A stretch of DNA of 64,000 nucleotides from Shewanella hanedai (GCF_007197645.1 NZ_VKGK01000004.1:62001-126000); one strand, 5' to 3'. Positions 41,338-50,762 are shown, numbered from the stretch's first letter. Made by a program: numbers and translations. The notes: generated by a model from the letters alone, not told the origin.

Positions 41338-41993
41338 ACAAATGCTTTGCTTTAAGTTTTATAGTGAACAGCCTATAAAGTCACTGCACCTAAACATATA
41401 TTAATAACGCAAAAAAACGTCTTCATTTGATTAATTAACCAAACTTATTAATAACAAGCAATCTAGGCATGCTATGGCTTCAGCTAGATACTAGTTAACT
41501 CATAAATTAGCCACCGCAAAAATCTTAAAAAACTACCTAAAAAAGCTTGAATTAACATAAATGCAAACTTAACCGTGCTGATTTTTACATCGATAAACAC
41601 TGATAAATACAATTTACACGTTAAAAAACAATGCTATACTTAAATACATCGGAATTCCCGATGGATAGGCCAATAATATCCGAGTTTACACTAACGAGTC
41701 ATTTACTCTTAACTGGGATGGTCAAGTAGTGACTATGCTGAACAATTTCTATAAGTTATTAGTATATTAATTGGAATAATGGCTAAGCTGATAGTATGTT
41801 AAACCTATGATCAGGCTGCTATCAACTGATACAGGTAATTCTAAACCCATCAGAGTAATTATCTAAATACTACAAGAGAGTATCGGCGTTGAAAATGACA
41901 ATAAAGACAATAAGCTTGCCAATTACATACAACCATTTTCTTTCAATGCAGTAATGACTATCGAATAAGTCAACATATAGACAAGGGGTTAAA
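41338..41993. other. Intergenic region before the small secreted protein and mrp operon
   Basis: 656 bp, AT-rich, without a convincing ORF. No homology to the 51-kb gene continues past 41337. A hairpin-like region ATCGAGGTT/AACCTCGAT is just to the left (41107-41144). A ribosome binding site AGGGG precedes the next gene. Confidence 0.35.
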
Positions 41994-42425
41994 ATGAAGA
42001 GCAGCCAATTAATAATATTACTAACATTAGCTTTTTCCTTTTCCTTATTTGCAGACTCTACTGTTCCTACAAAGGGAGAGAGAGTTGTACTTGAATCTTG
42101 TACATCACTTAATAATGCGCCTAAAGACCTAGCTGCAGCCCCTTGTGTTTATTACATTCAAGGATTTCTGGCTGGTTCCCTAACCACAGAATCAAATTAT
42201 ATCCTGCATGAAACATCAGGTGCATTTCTCGATAGAGCCTATCGAACGAGAGTAGGCAATCGGACTTCGGAGGAGCAACCGATCCAATTATGCCTGCCTA
42301 AGGATAAAAATATTGAGCAGTTAACTGAGCAACTCATTGGGAATTTCTCGCCCCCAATAGAATCGATAAAATTATTGCATACACAGATTTTCGATGCACT
42401 CGCGGTCGAACTTTCATGCTCATAA
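41994..42425 (+). CDS. Small secreted protein, possibly Rap1a/Tai-immunity-like
   Basis: 143 residues. A signal peptide (to about residue 20, SLFADS) precedes a mature part with five Cys in total and the core CVYYIQGFLAG, which resembles the YIxGfxxG of Rap1a/Tai-family immunity-type domains. This placement is tentative. Periplasmic location is likely. It lies 70 bp before the mrp operon in the same direction but no T6SS gene is present. Confidence 0.6.
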   Translation: MKSSQLIILLTLAFSFSLFADSTVPTKGERVVLESCTSLNNAPKDLAAAPCVYYIQGFLAGSLTTESNYILHETSGAFLDRAYRTRVGNRTSEEQPIQLCLPKDKNIEQLTEQLIGNFSPPIESIKLLHTQIFDALAVELSCS

Positions 42426-42494
42426 CCAACCGGACACACAGGTTAAATACAATAGAAAAGCCATGTATCAGCCTTTAGTCAACCCAACAAACTC

Positions 42495-43040
42495 ATGAGT
42501 AACAGTGAGAAAATGTCAATGAATGATAATAAAGTAACGCTCGAAGAGAAATCGAAGTATTGGCCGGTCCATACACTAAGTCTCGGCATTACCCTCTCTC
42601 TCTTTTGGTGGATTAACTCAAATTACAGCAACCTACTTCTACTGTCGCTCGGTGCAGCCTCTATCCTACTCGTGCTCTTCATTGCCTACAGGATGGATGT
42701 GATCGACCATGAGTCTCAGCCAGTTCACCTTTCAATAAAAATACCGGGTTATCTGCTTTGGCTAACCAAAGAGATCATCCTTGCCAATATCTCTGTGGTC
42801 AAACACATTTGGCTGGGTAATAGCAGCATCAGTCCCACTCTTGTCACGATCGATGCCAGTCAGCGTACAGATCTCGGCAAGGTTATCTACGCCAACTCCA
42901 TCACTTTAACGCCGGGTACGGTCACAGTGGACTTAGTCGGCGATCGCATGACCATACACGCATTGATCAAAGAAAATATCGATACCTTAAAAGCAGGCGA
43001 GATGGATCGCCGAGTAACTGAACTGGAAAATAAATGTTAA
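42495..43040 (+). CDS. mrpE: Mrp/Mnh antiporter subunit E
   Basis: 181 residues, two membrane segments near the N-terminus (LSLGITLSLFWWINSN; LLLLSLGAASILLVLFIAYR), then ILANISVVKHIWLG and the conserved VIYANSITLTPGTVTVDL. Subunit E of the multi-subunit Na+(K+)/H+ antiporter in the inner membrane. It opens the operon; the start could also be the Met at 42510 or 42516. Its stop overlaps the next gene. Confidence 0.9.
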   Translation: MSNSEKMSMNDNKVTLEEKSKYWPVHTLSLGITLSLFWWINSNYSNLLLLSLGAASILLVLFIAYRMDVIDHESQPVHLSIKIPGYLLWLTKEIILANISVVKHIWLGNSSISPTLVTIDASQRTDLGKVIYANSITLTPGTVTVDLVGDRMTIHALIKENIDTLKAGEMDRRVTELENKC

Positions 43041-43324
43041 CTGCAGCCACTATCGCAATTCTTGTTGTCATGTTCCTCGCGATCATTCGCTGCATCGTGG
43101 GGCCTACGCTATATGATCGGATCCTAGCATTTAATATGTTCGGCACCAAAACGGTACTGCTTATCTCAATACTGGGTTTTTTGATGGGACGCCCCGAGTT
43201 TCTCGATATTGCCCTGGTATACGCCCTGATCAACTTTATCAGTGTTATCGGCGTACTGCGCTTTTCTGACTCTGTTGAATTTAAGCATCAAGATCAAGCG
43301 TCAACCAAGGAGAGTAAACAATGA
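43034..43324 (+). CDS. mrpF: Mrp/Mnh antiporter subunit F
   Basis: 96 residues, three membrane helices: TIAILVVMFLAIIRCIVGPT, DRILAFNMFGTKTVLLISIL and FLDIALVYALINFISVIGVL. The RxxxGPTxxDR motif of MrpF is present. It overlaps mrpE by 7 bp and mrpG by 4 bp. Confidence 0.93.
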   Translation: MLTAATIAILVVMFLAIIRCIVGPTLYDRILAFNMFGTKTVLLISILGFLMGRPEFLDIALVYALINFISVIGVLRFSDSVEFKHQDQASTKESKQ

Positions 43325-43662
43325 ATATCTTACTCGAGATCGGCAGCGGGATCTGTTTGCTGCTTGGTTGCTTTCTCTGTCTATCCGGTGGTGTAGGTAT
43401 CTTACGCTTCCCTGATTTCTTTACCCGTATGCACGCAGTGGGCGTCACCGATACCTTAGGGGCCGGGATGATACTCATTGGCTTAATGCTACAAAACCCA
43501 ACTGGGTTGGTACTGCTTAAGTTATTAATGATCTTACTGCTCACACTATTTATCAACCCTACTGCAAGTCATGCACTGGCCAAAGCAGCACTGCGTAACA
43601 ATTTGCATATGGTGCTTGACGAATCAACTGACAAAGGAGGGGACAAGCCATCGAAACCTTAG
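43321..43662 (+). CDS. mrpG: Mrp/Mnh antiporter subunit G
   Basis: 113 residues, three membrane helices with GVGILRFPDFFTRMHAVGVT, the typical MrpG segment, and a C-terminal cytoplasmic tail. It overlaps mrpF by 4 bp. Its last codons also contain the AGGAGG ribosome binding site of the following mrpB-like gene (43635-43640). Confidence 0.93.
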   Translation: MNILLEIGSGICLLLGCFLCLSGGVGILRFPDFFTRMHAVGVTDTLGAGMILIGLMLQNPTGLVLLKLLMILLLTLFINPTASHALAKAALRNNLHMVLDESTDKGGDKPSKP

Positions 43663-43691
43663 TTGATGTTGTACTACTAACCTTTCTCGTC

Positions 43692-44750
43692 GTGATAGCG
43701 ATTGCCATTGTTAGAACGAAAGATCTATTGGCCGTAGTGATGTTGACCGGAATTTATGGGTTACTATCGGCGAGTTTTTTTGTTGTATTAGATGCAGTGG
43801 ATGTGGCCTTTACCGAAGCTGCTGTAGGCGCTGGAATTTCAGGTTTGCTAATGCTGGCAGCCATCACAATGACTGGACGCACAGAGGCACCTAAACGTCA
43901 CAAACCTCTGCTGGCTTTATTGGTGGTATTTGTCACAGGTGGGATGCTAATTTACGGCACCTTGGATATGCCCTATTTTGGCAGCTTCGAAGCACCAGTT
44001 CATCAACATGTCGCCCCTCGCTACATTAACGACTCTATGCAAGAGGTCGGTGTTCCCAACATTGTCACTTCCGTACTCGCTAGCTACCGTGCTTTTGATA
44101 CTTTAGGTGAAGTTGCCGTTATTTTTACCGCTGGTATTGGTGTGCTATCACTCCTGTCACTGCCTCAACGCCGAAGATCTTATCGCTTAGATGAGAGCAA
44201 AAAAGAGCTGATGCATGAACAGCATATGGTGGTGCGCATTGTTAGCAAAACATTAATCCCCTTTATCCTGTTGTTTGCACTCTACGTACAGTTTCACGGC
44301 GACTTTGGCCCTGGAGGAGGGTTTCAGGCGGGTGTGATTTTTGCCGCGGCAATCATCCTCTATGCCATGTTATTTGGACTCGACACCGCAAAGCGTGTCT
44401 TTAATCAGACGCTTATCCAACTGATCGCCGCAATCGGCTTGCTGCTCTATGCCAGCGTCGGTGTAGTCTCGCTATTTAGCGGCGTTAACTACCTAGATTA
44501 CAACGTATTAGCTGACGACCCTGTTGCTGGCCAGCACTTAGGCATTCTGCTTATTGAACTGGGAGTGGGCTGCACTGTCGCCGCGGTAATGATCATTATC
44601 TTTTTCAACTTTGTCGGCCGTAGAGAAGCACAACAGGACGCTAATGAACAGAACAGCACTGAGCTAAACAACAGTCATGAACTAAAAAGTACTGAACTAA
44701 AAAGTACTGAACTAAACAATACTAAACAGAACAACCGTGAGGGGGAATGA
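43692..44750 (+). CDS. mrpB: Mrp/Mnh subunit B fused to a DUF4040 (MrpA-type) domain
   Basis: 352 residues from GTG 43692, but the true N-terminus is probably upstream: the frame is open and encodes IETLVDVVLLTFLVV, a proper first helix, beginning at ATC 43650, 9 nt after a perfect AGGAGG; no ATG, GTG or TTG exists there. Residues 1-80 are DUF4040 (LLAVVMLTGIYGLLSASFFV ... FTEAAVGAGISG), and the MnhB domain follows (VQFHGDFGPGGGFQAGVIFA). The C-terminal tail carries three 15-bp tandem repeats (44679-44723). The DUF4040+MnhB layout is that of the group-2 type Mrp, where the A-subunit end is joined to B. Confidence 0.88.
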   Translation: MIAIAIVRTKDLLAVVMLTGIYGLLSASFFVVLDAVDVAFTEAAVGAGISGLLMLAAITMTGRTEAPKRHKPLLALLVVFVTGGMLIYGTLDMPYFGSFEAPVHQHVAPRYINDSMQEVGVPNIVTSVLASYRAFDTLGEVAVIFTAGIGVLSLLSLPQRRRSYRLDESKKELMHEQHMVVRIVSKTLIPFILLFALYVQFHGDFGPGGGFQAGVIFAAAIILYAMLFGLDTAKRVFNQTLIQLIAAIGLLLYASVGVVSLFSGVNYLDYNVLADDPVAGQHLGILLIELGVGCTVAAVMIIIFFNFVGRREAQQDANEQNSTELNNSHELKSTELKSTELNNTKQNNREGE

Positions 44751-45112
44751 TGGTACTGGGACTCTATAACTACTGGATCGTGGTACTGCTGATGATGATA
44801 GGTTTCTATATCGTTATCGCTCATGGCAACTTGATCAAAAAATTGGTTGGCTTAACGATTTTTCAAACCTCGGTTTTTATTTTTTACATCAGCATGGGCA
44901 ATGTCGAAAATGGTAGCGCGCCAATCTTGGCTGAAGGACTGAGCCGCTACTCTAATCCCCTCCCCCATGTGCTTATTCTCACCGCGATTGTCGTAGGTAT
45001 CGCAACTACCGCGCTAGGGCTTGCATTGGTCGTCAGAATCAAAGAGTCATACGGCTCTATCGAGGAAGATGAGATTCAAATTCAAGATCAGCTGACTGAG
45101 GACAAAACATAG
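44747..45112 (+). CDS. mrpC: Mrp/Mnh antiporter subunit C
   Basis: 121 residues, three membrane helices, homologous to NuoK: YWIVVLLMMIGFYIVIAHGN, KKLVGLTIFQTSVFIFYISM and HVLILTAIVVGIATTALGLA. Overlaps its neighbours by 4 and 1 bp. Confidence 0.93.
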   Translation: MMVLGLYNYWIVVLLMMIGFYIVIAHGNLIKKLVGLTIFQTSVFIFYISMGNVENGSAPILAEGLSRYSNPLPHVLILTAIVVGIATTALGLALVVRIKESYGSIEEDEIQIQDQLTEDKT

Positions 45113-46590
45113 TGTTAGCCCATCTGTCTATTTTACAAGTTGTTGTGCCGCTGATGGCTGCACCTTTATGCTTGTTCCTAAACCGCTCCAAGCTAGTGTG
45201 GCTGTTTGCCCTATTAGTTTGCGCTTTTACCTTCGTTAATAGCATATTTTTACTGCAGCAGGTGATGTCCTCTGGCACCATTATCTATCAACTCGGTGGA
45301 TGGGACGCACCCTGGGGGATCGAATATCGCATCGATGAACTCAACGCCCTGTTACTGCTGATCATCTCAGCCGTTGGAACCATAGTGCTGTTTGCAGCAC
45401 ATACCAGTATCCAAAAGGAGCTGCCAGAAAGTCGTCATACGCTCTTTTATAGCCTGTATCTACTGTCAATAACGGGTATGTTCGGCATCGTCTCCACTGG
45501 AGATGTGTTTAATGTATTCGTATTTTTGGAGATATCCTCACTCTCAGGCTACGCGCTGATTGCTTTAGGCAAGGATAGACGCGCTCTTTGGGCCGCTTAT
45601 CAGTACTTGATAATGGGCACCATAGGCGCCACCTTTATTCTGATTGGCATCGGCTTGCTGTACCAAATGACGGGAACGCTGAATATGGCCGATCTCGCCA
45701 ATCGGCTTGCAGAAGTTAACCAAACACGTACCGTATTTGCTGCATTTACTTTTTTGATTGTGGGGATCTGTTTAAAATTAGCCCTATTCCCTCTGCATCT
45801 GTGGTTACCTAACGCTTACGCATATGCCCCTTCAATAGTGACCGCTTTTCTCGCCGCGACGGCAACTAAAGTTGCGGTTTACTTACTGATCCGCTTCACC
45901 TATACGGTATTTGGCATCGAGTTTTCCTTCTCCATCCTCCCCCTACAGAACTTATTTATTATTCTGGGGTTGGTTGGCATATTCGCCGCCTCTACCGCAG
46001 CGATATATAAAACCAATGTTAAACATATCTTCGCCTACTCGAGCATCGCTCAGGTGGGCTACATGATTATTGGCTACGCCATCAACACCACCACAGGACT
46101 TATGGCCACATTGCTGCACTTGTTTAATCACGCCTTGATGAAGAGCGCGCTGTTTTTAGCGTTAGGCGCAGTGATGTACCGCATCGGCAGTGTACAGCTA
46201 AGCCAATTCCAAGGGTTAGGACGACAGATGCCACTCACAATGGCTGCCATTGTCATCGGCGGATTAAGTTTGATTGGTGTGCCTCTGACAGTAGGATTTA
46301 TCAGTAAGTGGTATTTGTTACTTGCCGTGATTGAGGCAGGAATGTGGCCGGTGGCAGTCTTGTTGCTGCTCGGTTCACTACTGGCAGTACTGTATGTATG
46401 GCGAATCGTTGAAACGGCCTATTTCAAGCCTCCCCTACCGGGTCGTGAAGCGGTGCAGGAAGCACCTTGGACCTTCCTCGCCCCTATTTGGATACTGGTG
46501 CTGGCCAATATCTATTTTGGCATCGATACTCGCCTTAGTGTGCAGGTGGCACAGGCGGCTTCTCAAAGCTTGTTTGGAATTAACCCATGA
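45112..46590 (+). CDS. mrpD: Mrp/Mnh proton-conducting subunit D
   Basis: 492 residues, about 14 membrane helices, NuoM/N-like. The conserved Glu in VFNVFVFLEISSLSGYALIA and Lys in GICLKLALFPLHLWLPNAYA are present, followed by the AYSSIAQVGYM and LFNHALMKSALF motifs. It moves H+ in exchange for Na+ or K+. GTG start overlapping mrpC by one base. Confidence 0.93.
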   Translation: MLAHLSILQVVVPLMAAPLCLFLNRSKLVWLFALLVCAFTFVNSIFLLQQVMSSGTIIYQLGGWDAPWGIEYRIDELNALLLLIISAVGTIVLFAAHTSIQKELPESRHTLFYSLYLLSITGMFGIVSTGDVFNVFVFLEISSLSGYALIALGKDRRALWAAYQYLIMGTIGATFILIGIGLLYQMTGTLNMADLANRLAEVNQTRTVFAAFTFLIVGICLKLALFPLHLWLPNAYAYAPSIVTAFLAATATKVAVYLLIRFTYTVFGIEFSFSILPLQNLFIILGLVGIFAASTAAIYKTNVKHIFAYSSIAQVGYMIIGYAINTTTGLMATLLHLFNHALMKSALFLALGAVMYRIGSVQLSQFQGLGRQMPLTMAAIVIGGLSLIGVPLTVGFISKWYLLLAVIEAGMWPVAVLLLLGSLLAVLYVWRIVETAYFKPPLPGREAVQEAPWTFLAPIWILVLANIYFGIDTRLSVQVAQAASQSLFGINP

Positions 46591-48077
46591 ATCTATCTTT
46601 GGAGCTGTTATTACAGCTAACCATTATATTACCTCTAATCGCCACATTGGCGATTTTGGCAACGGGAAAACACCCCAACATCCGTGAGGCTGTAACGATT
46701 AGCATCAGCCTTGTCGTTATGTATTGTGTGATAAACCTATATCAAGGACTCAGTGCTGGCGAATCTATCGAGGTCTTTTGGTGGCAGCTTCTACCTGGCT
46801 TAGCCGTCAGGTTTGTGGTTGAGCCATTAGGCATGCTGTTTGCCCTAATTGCCAGTTTTCTGTGGTTCATTACCACCCTTTATGCCATCGGCTATATGCG
46901 TGGCCACCACGAGAAGAATCAAACTCGCTTTTACCTCTGCTTCGCGTTAGCCATAGGTGCTGTAATGGGGCTGGCATTTTCCGCCAACCTGTTTACCCTA
47001 TTTATCTTCTACGAAGTGTTGACCCTGTCTACTTATCCTTTAGTGACCCATGCAGGGACAGAAAAGGCCAAACAGGGAGGACGCGTATATTTAGGGATCT
47101 TGCTCGGAACATCCATCGCTTTCTTCCTGCTGGCGATTATCTTGACCTGGTCTGTGGCCGGCACCTTGGACTTCAAACCTGGCGGTGTGTTTCATACCGA
47201 TGTTGATACCAACTTACTGGGAGCCATACTGGTACTGTTTGTGTTTGGGATTGGTAAAGCGGCCATCATGCCATTTCATCGGTGGCTACCTGCCGCTATG
47301 GTGGCACCAACACCAGTGAGTGCCCTGCTGCACGCCGTTGCAGTGGTCAAGGCAGGTGTATTCACCATTTTAAAGATCTGCGTGTTTATCTTTGGCATCG
47401 AGTTACTGCCAACTCTCCCGACCACTGAGTTCCTGCTCTATTTAGCCAGTGCATCGGTATTGTTAGCCTCGATAGTGGCGATGCGTCAGGATAACTTAAA
47501 AGCACGACTTGCCTACTCGACGGTAAGCCAGTTGGGCTATATCACCATAGGCGCACTGCTCGCTACTTCATCTGGGGTTATCGGTAGCTCGATGCACATT
47601 GCTACCCATGCTTTTGGCAAAATCACCCTATTCTTCTGCGCTGGCGCCATTCTGGTGGCAACCCATAAATCGAAAATAAGTGAAATGCGCGGCCTCGGCT
47701 TTACTATGCCTCTGACCATGGCGGCCTTTTTTATCGCCAGCTTGAGTATTATTGGTGTGCCGCCCGCAGGTGGAACTTGGAGTAAATGGTTCCTGTTAAT
47801 GGGCGCAATGGAAACTGAACATTGGGTCATTATGATAGTACTGATGGTGAGCTCACTGCTCAATATCGCCTACCTGCTGCCTATCCCATACTATGCCTTT
47901 TTCCCTGGGAAGGACCACCCAGCAGCTAAGACGGGGATCAAGGAGGCGCCTCTCATGTCATTAATCGCGCTATCAATCACCACTTTAGGTTGCTTGATTC
48001 TATTTATCTATCCGCAACCCCTCTATGAATTGGCAAAAACCATCTTAACTGCACCTGGAGTCAGCCATGGACACTAA
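46587..48077 (+). CDS. Second NuoM/MrpD-like proton-translocating subunit
   Basis: 496 residues, about 14 membrane helices. ANLFTLFIFYEVLTLSTYPL with the key Glu, FGIGKAAIMPFHRWLPAAMV with the key Lys, and AYSTVSQLGYITIGAL and HIATHAFGKITLFF are visible. It is a second proton channel subunit, distinct from mrpD (about half of it differs even in the conserved helices). It overlaps both neighbours. Whether it stands for MrpA's antiporter part cannot be settled by eye. Confidence 0.88.
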   Translation: MNLSLELLLQLTIILPLIATLAILATGKHPNIREAVTISISLVVMYCVINLYQGLSAGESIEVFWWQLLPGLAVRFVVEPLGMLFALIASFLWFITTLYAIGYMRGHHEKNQTRFYLCFALAIGAVMGLAFSANLFTLFIFYEVLTLSTYPLVTHAGTEKAKQGGRVYLGILLGTSIAFFLLAIILTWSVAGTLDFKPGGVFHTDVDTNLLGAILVLFVFGIGKAAIMPFHRWLPAAMVAPTPVSALLHAVAVVKAGVFTILKICVFIFGIELLPTLPTTEFLLYLASASVLLASIVAMRQDNLKARLAYSTVSQLGYITIGALLATSSGVIGSSMHIATHAFGKITLFFCAGAILVATHKSKISEMRGLGFTMPLTMAAFFIASLSIIGVPPAGGTWSKWFLLMGAMETEHWVIMIVLMVSSLLNIAYLLPIPYYAFFPGKDHPAAKTGIKEAPLMSLIALSITTLGCLILFIYPQPLYELAKTILTAPGVSHGH

Positions 48078-48459
48078 CAAGACAAAAGACAAGCAGTATC
48101 TCTTTGATAACCCAAAAAATATCAAAAGGGTTTTGTATACTTTGTATGCCAGCTGCTTCCTGCTTGTGGTGCTAGATTTTGTCATTCATCGCCATGTCTA
48201 CCATAGTTGGGAAAACCTACCACTTTTCTATCCCCTCTACGGCTTTGTTGGCTGTGTCGTCTTGGTGTTTGTAGCAAAGTGGATGCGAACGTTTCTGATG
48301 CGCCCAGAAGACTATTATGACAACCCAAAAGACGATTATGACATCCCTGATGACGTTGATAGCGAGCACACGTTAAAAAATGCTGCTGATGAAAACACCC
48401 ACAAGGGTCAAACAGATCAAACAACAAACACTATAGGTGGTCACGATGTGGATGCTTGA
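48067..48459 (+). CDS. Small membrane protein of the mrp operon
   Basis: 130 residues. Two membrane helices (RVLYTLYASCFLLVVLDFVI; LFYPLYGFVGCVVLVFVAKW), then a charged tail with YYDNPKDDYDIPDDVD. Not one of the seven classical Mrp subunits, but always inside this operon here; overlaps the genes on both sides (10 and about 14 bp). It may be an accessory assembly subunit of this antiporter type. No named family recalled. Confidence 0.7.
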   Translation: MDTNKTKDKQYLFDNPKNIKRVLYTLYASCFLLVVLDFVIHRHVYHSWENLPLFYPLYGFVGCVVLVFVAKWMRTFLMRPEDYYDNPKDDYDIPDDVDSEHTLKNAADENTHKGQTDQTTNTIGGHDVDA

Positions 48460-50146
48460 GTTACCGCCCTTCACCCTGTTCTTTATAGGCGGGCTTATTG
48501 CTGCAATGACCCGCGGTAAATTGCGCGGGGCAATAATGGTTGCGATTCCTGTTATTAGCGCTATTCACCTGTGGACGGTGCCTGAAGGCATTCATCTACA
48601 GCTGACGTTTTTAGATTATGAGTTGGTGCCATACCGCGCAGATAAGCTGAGCCTGATGTTTGGCTATGTATTTCATATTGCCGCTTTCATCTCCATTATC
48701 TATTCGCTCCATGTCAAAGATACCGTTCAACAGGTCGCAGCTATGTTCTATGCAGGTAGTGCGCTGGGCGCAGTGTTTGCTGGCGATCTGCTAACGCTGT
48801 TTGTATTTTGGGAGTTACTGGCCTTTACTTCGGTATTTCTGATCTGGGCACGCAGAACCTCTCGTGCTTATCATGCAGGCATGCGCTACCTGATCATTCA
48901 GGTATTATCCGGTGTCATCTTGCTTGTGGGCGCACTATTTTATGCTGCAGAAACAGGTTCACTCGCCTTTGGTTACATCGGTCTTGAAGGTGTCGCTGGC
49001 TGGCTAATATTTATCGCCTTTGGTATTAAATGTGCATTTCCTATTGCCCATACCTGGCTCACCGATGCTTACCCAGAAGCGACCCCTACCGGTACAGTAC
49101 TCCTCAGTGCATTTACCACTAAGGTCGCCGTTTATGCTCTGGCCCGCGCCTACCCAGGCACCGAGCTGTTGGTATACATTGGCGCTGCCATGACCTGCTT
49201 CCCGATCTTCTTTGCGGTGATTGAAAATGATCTGCGCAGAGTACTGGCCTACAGCCTAATCAACCAAGTGGGCTTTATGGTAGTCGGGATCGGTATTGGT
49301 ACTGCGCTGGCCCTCAACGGCGCCATTGCACATGCTTTCAACGATGTGATCTTTAAAGGTTTACTGTTTATGAGCATGGGCGCGGTGCTACATATGACCG
49401 GCAGAATAAACGGCTCAGATCTGGGCGGTCTGTATAAAACCATGCCCAAGACCACGATACTCTGTATCGTAGGTGCCGCTTCTATCTCAGCCTTCCCACT
49501 GTTTAGCGGCTTTGTCAGCAAGTCGATGGTGATGTCTGCCGCGCTTGAGACGGGTCATGACTGGGTCTGGTTGATGCTTCTGTTTGCCTCCGCGGGTGTA
49601 TTCCATCATGCAGGGATCAAGATCCCCTATTTTGCATTCTTCGCCCACGACTCGGGACTGCGTGCCAGTGACCCACCAAATAATATGCTGTTCGCCATGT
49701 TTATTTCAGCTAGCCTGTGTATTGCCATCGGTATCTATCCAGCAGCACTCTATTCGCTGCTGCCATATGATACGGGTTACAACCCTTACGATGCGACGCA
49801 CGTATTGGCGCAAACTCAGTTGTTACTGTTCTCAGCATTAGCGTTTGTTTGGTTAAATCTCAGAGGCATGTATCCACCGGAGTTGCGCTCGACTAACTTA
49901 GATGTGGACTGGATCTATCGCCGTGCTATTCCCGCTGCGCTGCAAAAAGTGTTTGCAGTGATTTGGAAAGCTGATGGCGCGCTGCGCCAAGCGATACGAG
50001 GCAAACTAAGCCAATATCAGTCTGCTATTGCCAACAAGCATAAAGGCTTAGGAGGCTTGCTCTCAGGCTCATATCCTTCGGGTAACATGGTGCTTTGGGT
50101 CGCCGTGATTCTAGCGTCTTACCTATTTATGGTCTTTATTGGCTAG
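48446..50146 (+). CDS. Third NuoL/M-like proton-translocating subunit
   Basis: 566 residues from the ATG at 48446 (AGGTGG 5 nt upstream); GTG 48437 is an alternative. About 15 helices: GDLLTLFVFWELLAFTSVFL with the key Glu, AFGIKCAFPIAHTWLTDAYP with the key Lys, and AYSLINQVGFMVVG and HAFNDVIFKGLLFM. The longer C-terminus (ALQKVFAVIWKADGALRQ ...) has an amphipathic region before a last helix. Last gene of the operon. Confidence 0.88.
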   Translation: MWMLELPPFTLFFIGGLIAAMTRGKLRGAIMVAIPVISAIHLWTVPEGIHLQLTFLDYELVPYRADKLSLMFGYVFHIAAFISIIYSLHVKDTVQQVAAMFYAGSALGAVFAGDLLTLFVFWELLAFTSVFLIWARRTSRAYHAGMRYLIIQVLSGVILLVGALFYAAETGSLAFGYIGLEGVAGWLIFIAFGIKCAFPIAHTWLTDAYPEATPTGTVLLSAFTTKVAVYALARAYPGTELLVYIGAAMTCFPIFFAVIENDLRRVLAYSLINQVGFMVVGIGIGTALALNGAIAHAFNDVIFKGLLFMSMGAVLHMTGRINGSDLGGLYKTMPKTTILCIVGAASISAFPLFSGFVSKSMVMSAALETGHDWVWLMLLFASAGVFHHAGIKIPYFAFFAHDSGLRASDPPNNMLFAMFISASLCIAIGIYPAALYSLLPYDTGYNPYDATHVLAQTQLLLFSALAFVWLNLRGMYPPELRSTNLDVDWIYRRAIPAALQKVFAVIWKADGALRQAIRGKLSQYQSAIANKHKGLGGLLSGSYPSGNMVLWVAVILASYLFMVFIG

Positions 50147-50205
50147 GTTCGAGTAGGAGTAGAGTTAATCTACTGACGATAACGTTTAGCTTATTTTGTA
50201 AACGC

Positions 50206-50241
50206 AAGCGGCTTGCATAGCGATATGCAAGCCGCTTTATT
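50206..50241 (+). terminator. Rho-independent terminator of the mrp operon
   Basis: Perfect 13-bp arms AAGCGGCTTGCAT (50206-50218) and ATGCAAGCCGCTT (50225-50237), loop of 6, followed by TATTA, 60 bp after the last stop. Confidence 0.85.
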
Positions 50242-50369
50242 ATGGAAGATTAAAGCGCTAACACGAGAATCAATGCAACCATAACAATGACATCAAGCAC
50301 CCACAAACAGCACCCAAACAAAAAGACAAGCAATTCGCCACAGAGTGCACGGACCCAACTCAGCCCTAT

Positions 50370-50762
50370 TTATCCACATGAGTCGCTGCGACAAAGTGAA
50401 TAATTACGCCAATGTGCAAAAGCCAACAAGAAAGTAGCAGCTAGTGTCGCCAGTTTTTCTCCTGTTTCGCCTAAAAAATCATGCCCATAAATAGCGGTTA
50501 TGCCAAGCCCGATGATGCCGAAGAAAGCTAACACTAATACCATAGGGTCTTTGTGTCGTGTGCAACCGAGTAATACAGCAATAGAGCTTGTTGGGATAAC
50601 AAACCAAACCATGAGAATATGATAAAAATGATCATCTACTGGAAACGCGAGCAGTGACGGGAACACGACTAATAACAATGGCCCCGCGATACAGTGCAAT
50701 GCACATAATGCAGAACCTGTTATGGCAAGACGGTCTAGTAATATTTGTGCGGACTTATTCAT
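50370..50762 (-). CDS. MerC-family small membrane protein
   Basis: About 130 residues from the ATG at 50762 (MNKSAQILLDRLAITGSALC). Four membrane helices. LCALHCIAGPLLLVVFPSLL carries the family's paired Cys (C-x-x-H-C) in the first helix; the C-terminus has CRSDSC. MerC proteins import Hg(II) or other metals in mer operons, but most chromosomal homologues stand alone, as here, and may handle other metals (inference). Starting upstream would add 32 residues without support. Confidence 0.75.
   Translation of the reverse strand: MNKSAQILLDRLAITGSALCALHCIAGPLLLVVFPSLLAFPVDDHFYHILMVWFVIPTSSIAVLLGCTRHKDPMVLVLAFFGIIGLGITAIYGHDFLGETGEKLATLAATFLLAFAHWRNYSLCRSDSCG

Noticed and set aside
41640-41760. 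Possible c-di-GMP-type riboswitch upstream of the small secreted protein
   Set aside because: A CGGAATTCCCGATGG-like stretch caught the eye, but neither the conserved GEMM core nor its loops can be matched.
41994-42425. Type VI secretion immunity gene
   Set aside because: The domain match to Rap1a/Tai is weak and no effector or secretion gene is nearby.
44679-44723. Possible CRISPR-like repeats
   Set aside because: Three adjacent 15-bp units without spacers, in frame inside the mrpB-like gene; a coding tandem repeat.
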